From: an uncultured Ignavibacteria bacterium
Lineage (GTDB): Bacteria; Bacteroidota; Ignavibacteria; Tepidaquicellales; OLB5
Assembly: GCA_937873695.1 (NCBI GenBank)
Contig: CALMYL010000006.1
Location: 225,185 to 289,184 of the forward strand
Direction of reading: 5' to 3'
Length of the DNA: 64,000 nucleotides
Position numbers and translations under genes: made by a program. Positions within the stretch are counted from its first letter, which is position 1. Each line of letters opens with the position of its first letter. Shown here piece after piece: positions 51,000-59,234 of the stretch. The notes beneath the pieces were generated by a model. The model did no database searches and was not told where the DNA came from. It was given only the letters and a program-made list of their open reading frames with translations.

Positions 51000-51375
51000 A
51001 TGTGATGTATGCCACAAATACCCCTTCATTAGCCCCTATTAAGCATATTTTGGTCAAATTTAAGGTTTTATGCCATTACTGAGCTTGTTTCAATGCTTAA
51101 AAGCAGTTGATCTTCAGTTATGGCTGTACTAGGGAGATTCGGTGATATGCCTGTAACCTTCGACTCGAAATCATGCGTGATAGTATCAGAAAAGGCGTGA
51201 GGGTATACATTTCGGCCTGGATTTAAATCAATAAAACCCTCAAAAATCTTCCAAAAACACCATTTCTCACAAATTTCGGCTACCGTAAATACCCCTATTA
51301 TGTGTAGGGATATCGGTTAAAATCCCCTGCGGGATTTCATCATTTTGGCATAAAGTGAATGGGCTAAAAGCCCCT
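51000..51375. other. Intergenic stretch with a palindromic repeat
   Basis: No gene seen. A short palindrome-rich element TGTAGGG...CCCTGCGGG...GGGCTAAAAGCCC...CCCTACA spans about 51300-51377 and resembles dispersed repeats. Confidence 0.4.
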
Positions 51376-51500
51376 ACAGTGAATTGCTGATTCATTCGGT
51401 TTGCGGGGTAATTCCGTATTTACTTAGGTTTACGATTGTTTTAGGGTCTCCCCAAATGCTATATTTGTATCACTAATCGGTAGGGAAAATTGATAGCAGA
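51376..51500 (+). promoter_or_regulatory. Conserved regulatory block B (small secreted protein 1)
   Basis: ACAGTGAATT, TTTACTTAGGTTTACGATTG, TTG (51436-51438), 21 bp, TATATTTG (51460-51467), then CACTAATCGGTAGGGAAAAT...AGCAGA. The upstream CACGTTAGA word of A, C and D is not seen. Confidence 0.75.
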
Positions 51501-51545
51501 AGAGATTATTAAATAAATAAACTTTCTTCTAAGGGGACAATTAAA

Positions 51546-51959
51546 ATGAAAGCTATCAACACTCAAAACCGCACATCAATGAAGCAAATGGTTATTTTAT
51601 CATTTATGCTTCTTTTTTTATGCTCAGCATCAGCTAACGCATCAGATAATACCGCAAAGAACCCGGTAGTTCAGAAAACAACAGTAAGCACAACATTAAC
51701 AGCAACCGAGCTTAACAGCGAAATGCTGACAGTTGAAAACACAATGATCTTCAGTTTTTCAATTCAGAAGACTGATTATGTAAGATTTTCGATATTTAAC
51801 GCAAAAGGCCAGGAAATCAACATTATGGTTGATGACATAATGAACTCCGGCGACTTCAGCGCAGATCTGGGTCAGTTGAATCTTGAAGCAGGCACATATT
51901 ACTACCGTTTGGTAGTTGGCACTAGCAAAGAGATAAGAAAACTCAACGTTATTTATTAA
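51546..51959 (+). CDS. Small secreted sorting-domain-like protein 1 (137 aa)
   Basis: An exported protein that consists of a signal peptide (about 1-35), a Thr-rich linker (about 36-65) and one module (about 70-137) with the strand pattern of a C-terminal sorting domain: MIFSFSIQKTDYVRFSIFNAKGQEI...DFSADLGQL...GTYYYRLVVG...IRKLNVIY. The NPFNP segment typical of the domain is missing. It has no catalytic or binding part. It is a paralogue of the 52423 gene and is controlled by the same regulatory block as the hydrolases. It could be a free surface-anchor or decoy module. Confidence 0.8.
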   Translation: MKAINTQNRTSMKQMVILSFMLLFLCSASANASDNTAKNPVVQKTTVSTTLTATELNSEMLTVENTMIFSFSIQKTDYVRFSIFNAKGQEINIMVDDIMNSGDFSADLGQLNLEAGTYYYRLVVGTSKEIRKLNVIY

Positions 51960-52019
51960 GATCCCCGGTTTTTTTGCGATTTTGCAGGATATCTTTCATT
52001 TGAATTACATTAAACCCAT

Positions 52020-52050
52020 AACCCCTGTTTTACAGGGGTTTTTTATTTTT
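52020..52050 (+). terminator. Terminator after small secreted protein 1
   Basis: AACCCCTGT/ACAGGGGTT with a T run. Confidence 0.9.
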
Positions 52051-52230
52051 CACTATTACGAAACCTGCCAGATCTAAAAGACCTGGCAGGTTTATGGCAT
52101 AGTTCTGATCTGCTGCTTGTCAAAATCGCAGCTATTCAAAAACCTTCTAGCGATAATTTTACCCTCACTAGCGATAAGTTTCCATCAAATAACGCATAAT
52201 TATCAATTGTTTGAATTCTTTACTACCGAT

Positions 52231-52385
52231 ATCACGTTAGATAATTTGGGAGATAGAGCATACAGTGATTAGTGGAAAATGTAGGTTATGGCGGTAATTA
52301 CACATTTACTTAGGTTTACGATTGTATTAGGGTTAGCCCGAAGGCTATATTTGTGTACTAATTCGTAGGGAAAGAAGCAGGAGAA
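52231..52385 (+). promoter_or_regulatory. Conserved regulatory block C (small secreted protein 2)
   Basis: TATCACGTTAGA...ATACAGTGA...TTTACTTAGGTTTACGATTG, TTG (52322-52324), 21 bp, TATATTTG (52346-52353), then ACTAATTCGTAGGGAAAGA...GCAGGAG. Confidence 0.75.
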
Positions 52386-52422
52386 GAATATAATTATACT
52401 CCAAATAATGATTATTGGTCAA

Positions 52423-52836
52423 ATGAAATCAATCAGATCCCAAATTCAGGTAATCAGGCAATTGAAAGCGGCTCTTTCAATTATGCTTCTTTTTTTGCTG
52501 GCTGAAAGCTCAGTTTTAGCAGGTGATATTGATAACCGCGCAGCCGGCGCATATGAGATGCTTGGCGCCCTAACAAGTGAAGAGATCTCAGCCGCGGGCA
52601 ATCTATCCGTTGCGGCTAATACTCTTTTCAGCTTTTCTATACCGCAGAATGAATATGTCAGATTTACCGTGTATGATACAAAAGGAAAAGAAATTGCCGT
52701 GCTGATAAATGATTTCAAAAGAGCAGGTGATTTTTCAGCTGACCTGAACAAAGCAAAACTTACCAAAGGCACATACTACTACCGCCTGGTTGTTGGCAAG
52801 TACAGAGAAATAAGAAGGCTTGATATAATAAAGTAA
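52423..52836 (+). CDS. Small secreted sorting-domain-like protein 2 (137 aa)
   Basis: A paralogue of the 51546 protein: a signal peptide (about 1-33, IMLLFLLAESSVLAG), a short linker, and the module FSFSIPQNEYVRFTVYDTKGKEI...GDFSADLNK...GTYYYRLVVGKYREIRRLDIIK. I place the start at 52423 (MKSIRSQI), because its sister and the hydrolases also begin MKAI or MNAI; the upstream ATG at 52408 would add five residues. It is exactly the same length as its paralogue. It has its own regulatory block and terminator. Confidence 0.8.
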   Translation: MKSIRSQIQVIRQLKAALSIMLLFLLAESSVLAGDIDNRAAGAYEMLGALTSEEISAAGNLSVAANTLFSFSIPQNEYVRFTVYDTKGKEIAVLINDFKRAGDFSADLNKAKLTKGTYYYRLVVGKYREIRRLDIIK

Positions 52837-52860
52837 CTATCACCACATCACAAAAAGTGT

Positions 52861-52894
52861 AACCCCTGTTTATGAAAATAAGCAGGGGTTTTTT
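52861..52894 (+). terminator. Terminator after small secreted protein 2
   Basis: AACCCCTG/CAGGGGTT with a T run, similar to the one after its paralogue. Confidence 0.85.
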
Positions 52895-53050
52895 GTTATG
52901 GTATGGGGTCAGCTCGACGGGGCGAATTACTGCCTTACGTATCTGTTCTTAGATTTCAGCTTCGGAGGAGCTGCATATTGATTTTTCTTGTCTACCCTAA
53001 CAATTACATTCCGCAAAGTCTTCAATCCCGCTTAAGCAGAAACATGGGAC

Positions 53051-53215
53051 TGCTCCGAAGGTCCGAAGGACTCCTTTGGAGAGTCCCTTCGGGACAAAAA
53101 GCGCAGAAAACGAGAGACTCTGTGGGGACGTAAAAAATTGCAAAAATACCCCCTCTCAATCTCCCCCTGCTGGGGGGAGAAGAGCCCGCCTTGGGCGGGC
53201 GAAGTAGGGGTAATT
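53051..53215. repeat. Palindromic repeats with CCGAAGG hairpin
   Basis: CTCCGAAGG-TCCGAAGGACTCCTTTGGA-GAGTCCCTTCGGGAC (53053-53095) nests two copies of the hairpin word. A CTCCCCCTGCTGGGGGGAG and GCCCGCC-TTG-GGCGGGC element follows at about 53160-53200. Confidence 0.6.
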
Positions 53216-53276
53216 GCAGCTCAGTAGTCACGGTTAATACTTTTGTTGATTACATACATAAAATACACAAAAATGC

Positions 53277-53496
53277 ATTCTCACTATGAATATTCATAAT
53301 GAGAATTTTCACGTTTCTAAAGTGCTGAAATATCAATCCATTCTCACTATGATTCTCACGCAGAAACCATTCTCAACATGAATATATTCATAATGAGAAA
53401 ACAAGAAATAAGAAAAACGGGCAGTAATCGCGAAATACTGCTCCCAAATCCCGCAAAAAAAAATATCGTTTTCATAGTGAGAATCATAGTGAGAAA
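53277..53496. repeat. Eight-copy TTCTCACTATGA motif array
   Basis: Copies at 53278, 53340, 53352 (partial) and 53369 on the plus strand, and 53293, 53387, 53471 and 53484 on the minus strand, all matching TTCTCA(C/T/A)TATGAA closely. Several copies form inverted pairs (ATTCTCACTATGAATATTCATAATGAGAAT). Two more-separated groups flank an unrelated spacer. It lies between block C's gene and block D. Confidence 0.75.
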
Positions 53497-53637
53497 GTTC
53501 AGGTAATCTAAGCTATTTAAACTGCCCTGATCCGGTGCTAATTGCTGCAAAAACCAAGATAGTAAACATATATAAATCAATGAATAATGAAAAATCCTTT
53601 AAATTCATCAAAATTTTCACCTTCATAGCTCACCCTA

Positions 53638-53793
53638 TCACGTTAGAAAATATCGGGCTACCGTTATACAGTGAATCAAGGATTTATTAGGTTATGAGGG
53701 TAATTACATATTTACTTACACTTACGATTGTATTAGGGTCTTGCCGTGGGCTATATTTGTAACATACTAATTCGTAGGGAATGCGATAGCAGA
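53638..53793 (+). promoter_or_regulatory. Conserved regulatory block D (hydrolase 2)
   Basis: TATCACGTTAGAAAATATCGGG...TTATACAGTGAATC...GGTAATTACATATTTACTTA, TTG (53728-53730), 21 bp, TATATTTG (53752-53759), then ACTAATTCGTAGGGAA...AGCAGA. Confidence 0.75.
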
Positions 53794-53838
53794 CAGATTA
53801 TTTTATTAACTAATCTATCTGAAAGGATATCTATTAAG

Positions 53839-55872
53839 ATGAATGCTATCAAAACCCACAGTACCAGGAGACTTTTGATGATTTGCTTATCAATGGCTCT
53901 TTTTTTTATGACCTACACTGAGGTTACTTTTACCCAGCAAAAGGTTATGAATAAACCAAAAAACCTTAACACATGGACTCCATCCTTTTTACTGCCCAGC
54001 ACCACAAGCGATGCTAATTTAGTAGTAACACGCACTGATTTCACAATAACAATGCGGGACGGCGTTATAATCGACTGTTTAAAGTACGTTCCCGAAGGAA
54101 CACCGCCTGCAGGCGGCTGGAATACTGTTATTATGCATCACGGCTACGGCGATCACAAAGAAACACTCGCTGATTTCTGCCGTGCGCAGGCTGAGTATGG
54201 TTATTATACTATGACATTCAGCGTTCGCGGCCAGGGACTCTCAGGCGGCTTATCAAACCTCATAAGCACAATTGAAGCTGACGACCTGATCGAAATAGTT
54301 AACTGGATAAAACGTGATTCAGTTAACGGCTCAAATCCTTCAAAGATCCTAATCATGGGCGGTTCACAGGGCGGCGCAGTTCCTATGATAGCTGCTACAA
54401 GAGGCATGCAGGTTGCTGCTATTATCAATTCAGTTGCTCCCCCTGATTTTGCATCAAGCTGGATAGAGAACGGCTGCGCTAAAATGTCATTATTATGGAC
54501 AATTGAATATACACCTGATACAGCAAGATATAATGCTCAGGTTGACAGGATGTCAGACTGGATCTACGCTGATACCAAACCGTATTGGGATAGCTTAAAA
54601 CACTATATGCCTATTGGCAGAGATTTTGTAACAGGTCTTAACAGTATTACCACACCTCTGTTAATAGAAGCAGCATGGCAGGATAAATTCTTCAACGCGG
54701 ATGGCTGGATTCTGAATATTGATAAAATCTCAAATGCTCCGATGTCTTCATATCTGGGTGCAGTTAGAGGTCACGGTTCAGATATATCATTGACTGAAGA
54801 TGTTTGGCATATGGATTGGTTCAACAATTTCTTCTTCCAGACACTATGGGGAATGCAGACACCGATATTTGACCAGGCTAAATACCAGTATGCTTCAACA
54901 CATTTTCCGGTTGTAAACAACCAGTATTTTTCATTCACACATGATAGTTCACATACGCTTTTAAGAACGTCATCTGTTCCGATGAAACTTTACCTTAACA
55001 AGAACGGCGTTTTAAAAACAACAGTTCAGTCAGGCAGTAATACTGTAACATTAAAGAACAGAATTACAAACGGCTATACTTTACAGCAGGCAGTAAATGA
55101 TGAGTTTACCGGAACAAACTTCCAGAGTAAGTTCAAAAAAGATTCAGTTAAGTTCACATCTGCATCATTAACAGCTCCGCTTGAGTGGACCGGTACACCA
55201 GTTGTAAGGCTTGATTATAAATCAGCAGCACAGACATTCTGCCAGTTCAACTACCAGATATATGAAGTATTGGCAAGCGGCGAAAGAAGATTCATAAACC
55301 GCGCGAATTTTACAGACAGGAATTACACAAAGGGTCAGAGAAGACAGGTAACATTCCGCGGTCAGGCTCATTCACACTTATTCCAGGCAGGAAGCAAGAT
55401 CCAGATAATCATCACAAATCTTGATAAAGCGCATACAGATGTTGAGTTTTTCGGAACAAATCCGTTTGTGCTTCCTACAATGAAAAACGGCGACCACACT
55501 GTATATTTAAGCAGCAATTCATATGTTGAACTGCCGATAATTACAAATGCAGGCGCAAGATTTGATCTCGCTTTCGAAGAAGATAGATCAGAGAAGAATA
55601 CCAATCCGTATTCATTCAGCCTGTCACAGAATTTCCCCAACCCGTTCAACCCAAGCACAATGGTCCAGTACACACTGGCAGAAGCGCAGAACGTTGAGCT
55701 TAAGATCTATGATCTTTTGGGAAGAGAAGTACAGACATTAGTTAACACAGCACAAAACCCCGGTTCGTACAATGTTATGTTCAATGCTCAGAACCTTTCA
55801 AGCGGTGTTTATTTCTATAAACTTACCGCAGGAAGCTTTACAGACATTAAGAAAATGACTTTGGTAAAATAA
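53839..55872 (+). CDS. Secreted S15/CocE-type alpha/beta hydrolase 2 with sorting domain
   Basis: A close paralogue of hydrolase 1, 677 residues from MNAIKTHSTRR. I use this start because hydrolase 1 also begins MNAI and an AAAGGA sequence precedes it; the longer frame (53746) reads into the leader. Signal peptide (about 1-30), hydrolase domain with HGYGDHKET, Ser in MGGSQGGAVP, Asp in AAWQDKFFNADG and His in RGHGSDIS, then a jelly-roll-like domain and sorting domain (NFPNPFNPSTMVQY, SGVYFYKLTAG). Hydrolases 1 and 2 share their last 30 residues almost unchanged. A microprotein gene follows. Confidence 0.92.
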   Translation: MNAIKTHSTRRLLMICLSMALFFMTYTEVTFTQQKVMNKPKNLNTWTPSFLLPSTTSDANLVVTRTDFTITMRDGVIIDCLKYVPEGTPPAGGWNTVIMHHGYGDHKETLADFCRAQAEYGYYTMTFSVRGQGLSGGLSNLISTIEADDLIEIVNWIKRDSVNGSNPSKILIMGGSQGGAVPMIAATRGMQVAAIINSVAPPDFASSWIENGCAKMSLLWTIEYTPDTARYNAQVDRMSDWIYADTKPYWDSLKHYMPIGRDFVTGLNSITTPLLIEAAWQDKFFNADGWILNIDKISNAPMSSYLGAVRGHGSDISLTEDVWHMDWFNNFFFQTLWGMQTPIFDQAKYQYASTHFPVVNNQYFSFTHDSSHTLLRTSSVPMKLYLNKNGVLKTTVQSGSNTVTLKNRITNGYTLQQAVNDEFTGTNFQSKFKKDSVKFTSASLTAPLEWTGTPVVRLDYKSAAQTFCQFNYQIYEVLASGERRFINRANFTDRNYTKGQRRQVTFRGQAHSHLFQAGSKIQIIITNLDKAHTDVEFFGTNPFVLPTMKNGDHTVYLSSNSYVELPIITNAGARFDLAFEEDRSEKNTNPYSFSLSQNFPNPFNPSTMVQYTLAEAQNVELKIYDLLGREVQTLVNTAQNPGSYNVMFNAQNLSSGVYFYKLTAGSFTDIKKMTLVK

Positions 55873-55920
55873 TCCATCGTTTCTGAACAGGCAGCAGCCG
55901 GGATGTTTAAGCAGTTTATA

Positions 55921-55963
55921 CAGCAGGGATAATTTAGAGATAAATTAGGGGATATCCCTGCTG
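55921..55963 (+). other. Hairpin between hydrolase 2 and microprotein 2
   Basis: An 11-bp perfect stem CAGCAGGGATA/TATCCCTGCTG without a T run, in the same position as the hairpin after hydrolase 1. Confidence 0.6.
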
Positions 55964-56038
55964 ATCTGAAAAGAGAGAACGAAGCAGCATGAGGAATGAT
56001 TCAACAGAGAACATGAAATTAACACAGGAGAATTAAAA

Positions 56039-56140
56039 ATGTCACTTTTAGTATTGCCGGTAATTTTTGTATTCCTTTTATTACCGTTTGTAATTTTAGG
56101 ATACCTTTTTTACAGCAATAAACAGATCCGCAAAGCATGA
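56039..56140 (+). CDS. Membrane microprotein 2 (33 aa), after hydrolase 2
   Basis: A frame MSLLVLPVIFVFLLLPFVILG... of 33 residues, one hydrophobic helix then the basic tail YSNKQIRKA. An ACAGGAG sequence lies 8 bases before the ATG. It matches microprotein 1 in position, size and the FxxLPFxxxG...Y(S/F) words, which is better evidence than either frame alone. A terminator follows. Function unknown. Confidence 0.6.
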   Translation: MSLLVLPVIFVFLLLPFVILGYLFYSNKQIRKA

Positions 56141-56220
56141 TACAAAATCGGATCGGATGCAAAATATACAAATGATCTGATTTTTTAATTAGAATCAGAA
56201 ATTACTGAAAAATACTGAAT

Positions 56221-56256
56221 TAACCCCGCATTCATTTTGCGGGGTTAATTTCGTTT
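56221..56256 (+). terminator. Terminator after microprotein 2
   Basis: TAACCCCGCA/TGCGGGGTTA with a T-rich tail. Confidence 0.8.
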
Positions 56257-56392
56257 TATAGAGTTATTATATCAATGGTGAATAGAGAGTAAGTACAGTT
56301 AATTCAGGTGCATCTTTGACTTTTATTATTGTATTGGAACAAAAAGGCATAATAGTTAAATTTATGTATTATATATTAGCAGGGAATACAAA

Positions 56393-58363
56393 ATGAGATC
56401 AGCCAGATTTACAATATTGGCTGTGGTTGTCATTATCCTTTTTACAGGATTAAGCAGCTCACAGCAGAAAAGAGCAAGGGATAGTTACGAATTCTTAAAG
56501 CTTCTCCCCAAATACTCCAATTCAGATGCATTGCCGGTTACAAGGGTGGATTTTACCGTTACTTTACGTGACGGCACTATATTAGACGCTCTGAAATTTA
56601 TACCTCAGGGCACGCCGCCTGCGGGTGGCTGGCCGACCGTTGTTTTTGTACACGGGTATGGCGATAACAAAGAAACCCTTGCGGGTTTCGCGGCTGCACA
56701 GGCTGAGTATGGCTACTATACCACAACTTTCAGCATGCGCGGGCAGGGGCACTCAACCGGACTTTCAAATCTTATTTCAACCACCGAGGCGCAGGATATG
56801 ATAGAGTTTATTGATTTTATCAAACAGGATACGAAAAGCGGCATCAATCCAAACAATATCCTGGTAATGGGCGGTTCGCAGGGCGGGCTGGTTCCCTTTA
56901 TGGCTTGCACAATGGGTATGAATGTAAGGACCATTATCTCAGCGCTTGCGCCCCCGAATTTTGCATCAAGCTGGATAGAGAACGGATGTATTAAAATGAC
57001 TTTGTTGTGGACAGTAGAATATACTCCTGATACCGCAAGATATACCCCGCAGGTTGCAAGAATGAGCGACTGGATCTATGCTTCTGCAAAACAATACTGG
57101 GATAGCCTTGCATTCTATTTACCGCAGAACAGGGATTTTATGACGGGTATAGCTGACAATAGGGTACCCCTGATAATGGAAGGCTCATGGCAGGATAAGT
57201 TCTTTAATGCTTCCGGTATTATGAAAGCATCTGAACTGAATACCGGGTCAACACTCAGGCTGTATCTCGGTGCAGTGCAGGGTCACGGCGGTGATAATTC
57301 ACCAACCGAAGATACATGGCATATGCAGTTCTTTAACGACTGGTTCTATTACTGGCTTTTTCCGTACAACGGCACAAAGCTGCCGCAGGCAAATTTTGAT
57401 TATGCTTCTACGCAGTATCCTGTAAATGGTTTGTACTGGAGCTTTAAGCATGACAGCTCAAAGGTCGCGCTGCAGAATATCACCACACCATACAGGCTTT
57501 ATTTCAATACCAATAACAGGCTTACAACAACAGCCGGAACTAATAACAGCAGACGTGTTTCCATAAGGAATCGTGTTACAGGCGGGCTCACAATGCAGGA
57601 AGCGGTGAATGAAGAATTTACCGGTACAACTTTCACTTCAAAATTCAAGAAGAATTCAGTATCGTTTACAAGCGCAGCGCTCACCTCAGATAAAAAGTGG
57701 CTTGGCACTCCCAAAGTGAATCTTGATTATTTATCAACAGCGTCAACTTTCACGCAGTATAATTTCCAGGTTCTCGAGGTAATGCCAAACGGCAAAGAGA
57801 AGCTTATCAACAGGATTAATTACACTGACAGGAACTATACGGCCAGCAGCAGAAGGACAAAGAATTTTGAAGGGCAGGCTCATTCGCATATTTTTAAAAC
57901 AGGCAATAAGATCAAAATAATTATTACAAATCTTGATACCCACGCGGATGACGCATGGTTTTTGGGTACAAATCCGTTTGTACTGCCGGTGCTTAATAAC
58001 GGGTACAATTATGTATATTTGAATAATAATTCATACATTGATCTGCCGCTGGTAAATGCAGTGAACGAAATTTCAGATAACACAGGTGTTAATTCACCGT
58101 ATACGTTTTCGCTAAGTCAGAATTATCCAAATCCCTTTAACCCTGTAACAATGATAAATTATAGTATACCCCAAAAAGGATTAGTTACAATAAAAGTGTA
58201 TGATGTTACAGGAAAGCTGGTTAAAACTTTAGTTAACGAAACAATGGAAGCCGGCAGCAGTTCAGTTTTGTTTGATGCTTCATCACTTTCCAGCGGGGTT
58301 TATTTCTATAATATAGTTTCCGGCAGTTATACTGATACGAAGAAAATGATTCTGGTTAAATAA
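56393..58363 (+). CDS. Secreted S15/CocE-type alpha/beta hydrolase 3 with sorting domain
   Basis: The third paralogue, 656 residues: signal peptide (about 1-24), hydrolase domain with VHGYGDNKET, Ser in MGGSQGGLVP, Asp in EGSWQDKFFNASG and His in GAVQGHGGDNS, jelly-roll-like domain, and sorting domain (NYPNPFNPVTMINY, SGVYFYNIVSG). It lacks regulatory block A-D and has no microprotein after it, so it is regulated differently. The three genes are a tandem expansion of one ancestor. Confidence 0.92.
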   Translation: MRSARFTILAVVVIILFTGLSSSQQKRARDSYEFLKLLPKYSNSDALPVTRVDFTVTLRDGTILDALKFIPQGTPPAGGWPTVVFVHGYGDNKETLAGFAAAQAEYGYYTTTFSMRGQGHSTGLSNLISTTEAQDMIEFIDFIKQDTKSGINPNNILVMGGSQGGLVPFMACTMGMNVRTIISALAPPNFASSWIENGCIKMTLLWTVEYTPDTARYTPQVARMSDWIYASAKQYWDSLAFYLPQNRDFMTGIADNRVPLIMEGSWQDKFFNASGIMKASELNTGSTLRLYLGAVQGHGGDNSPTEDTWHMQFFNDWFYYWLFPYNGTKLPQANFDYASTQYPVNGLYWSFKHDSSKVALQNITTPYRLYFNTNNRLTTTAGTNNSRRVSIRNRVTGGLTMQEAVNEEFTGTTFTSKFKKNSVSFTSAALTSDKKWLGTPKVNLDYLSTASTFTQYNFQVLEVMPNGKEKLINRINYTDRNYTASSRRTKNFEGQAHSHIFKTGNKIKIIITNLDTHADDAWFLGTNPFVLPVLNNGYNYVYLNNNSYIDLPLVNAVNEISDNTGVNSPYTFSLSQNYPNPFNPVTMINYSIPQKGLVTIKVYDVTGKLVKTLVNETMEAGSSSVLFDASSLSSGVYFYNIVSGSYTDTKKMILVK

Positions 58364-58387
58364 CATTAGATAATTCGGATTCATTTC

Positions 58388-58415
58388 AGAGCGGGTTTAT
58401 AACCCGCTCTTGATT
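58388..58415 (+). terminator. Terminator-like hairpin after hydrolase 3
   Basis: AGAGCGGGTT/AACCCGCTCT with a short T-rich tail, ending just before the next ATG. Confidence 0.65.
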
Positions 58416-58416
58416 T

Positions 58417-58719
58417 ATGAAATCAGCATTTAACATGGAAAAATTAAGCGAGCAGCAGATTACGGATGCATTAAAAACATTGCCGGGCTGGTATTTTTCA
58501 GATGGCTCAATAAAAAAAATATTTAAAACAGTGAGTTTTCCGGCAACAATGGGATTTGTTGCCGCCGCCGGCGGTTTTTGCCAGAGAAGAAATCACCACC
58601 CTGATTATATTCTTATGAAATTCAGGGAAATAGAAGTATCGTTTTCAACTCACTCCGCCGGGGGAATAACTCAGAAAGATATAGAAATCGCATCAGATCT
58701 TGAGAAAATTCCGTTATAA
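58417..58719 (+). CDS. Pterin-4a-carbinolamine dehydratase
   Basis: Dehydrates 4a-hydroxytetrahydropterin to recycle the pterin cofactor of aromatic amino-acid hydroxylases. The 100-residue protein has the fold pattern WYFSDGSIKKIFKTVSF..., the catalytic RRNHHPDYI and VSFSTHSAGGIT, ending in a short helix. A later in-frame ATG at 58435 would remove six residues. No phenylalanine hydroxylase is visible in the window. Confidence 0.88.
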   Translation: MKSAFNMEKLSEQQITDALKTLPGWYFSDGSIKKIFKTVSFPATMGFVAAAGGFCQRRNHHPDYILMKFREIEVSFSTHSAGGITQKDIEIASDLEKIPL

Positions 58720-58800
58720 CGGGCATATTTTACAGAATGTTGCAAATTTTCTCACTTTTATTATTTTTATTTTTAATATAAGTTGCTTAAATTAGCTGAA

Positions 58801-59115
58801 ATGAGTAATTCAAGGATCGAAAACCTGAGAGCTATACTGGCGGCAGACCCGCAGGATACATTTGCAAGGTATGCTTTGGGTCTTGAGTATCTTTCTGTGA
58901 ATGATGTAGATTCCGCAAAAGATATGTTCGAAGAGACTAATGTATTGGATCCTAATTATGTTGCGGCGTATTACCAGCTGGGGAAAACGTACGAAAAACT
59001 GGGTGAAGATGAAAAAGCAAGAAAAGTCTACGAAAAGGGTATATACGTAGCCGCTTCGCAAAGTGATGAACATACCAAGAGCGAGCTTGAGCAGGCATTA
59101 AGCGAATTAATGTAA
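58801..59115 (+). CDS. TPR-repeat protein
   Basis: A small protein of 104 residues with tetratricopeptide pairs ARYALGLEYLSVNDVDSAKDMFEE and VAAYYQLGKTYEKLGEDEKARKVYEK. I use the ATG at 58801; a TTG 18 bases earlier would add six residues. It probably mediates protein contacts. It is 119 bp ahead of the PorZ-like gene. Confidence 0.8.
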   Translation: MSNSRIENLRAILAADPQDTFARYALGLEYLSVNDVDSAKDMFEETNVLDPNYVAAYYQLGKTYEKLGEDEKARKVYEKGIYVAASQSDEHTKSELEQALSELM

Positions 59116-59234
59116 CAAAATATAGAACTTCTTTTAATATTACTTTGATCACACTGAATTCAATTCCAATCAAAAATAAAACCAGATCTGAAATATAGAT
59201 TATACCTCTACACATTCTCTAACTTAACTTTAAA

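Noticed and set aside
53277..53496. CRISPR array
   Set aside because: The motif is only 12-13 bp, occurs in both orientations and has no uniform spacers; no cas gene is near.
53746..53838. Longer start of hydrolase 2
   Set aside because: This extension would translate the end of regulatory block D and its leader; the sister gene starts MNAI at the later position.
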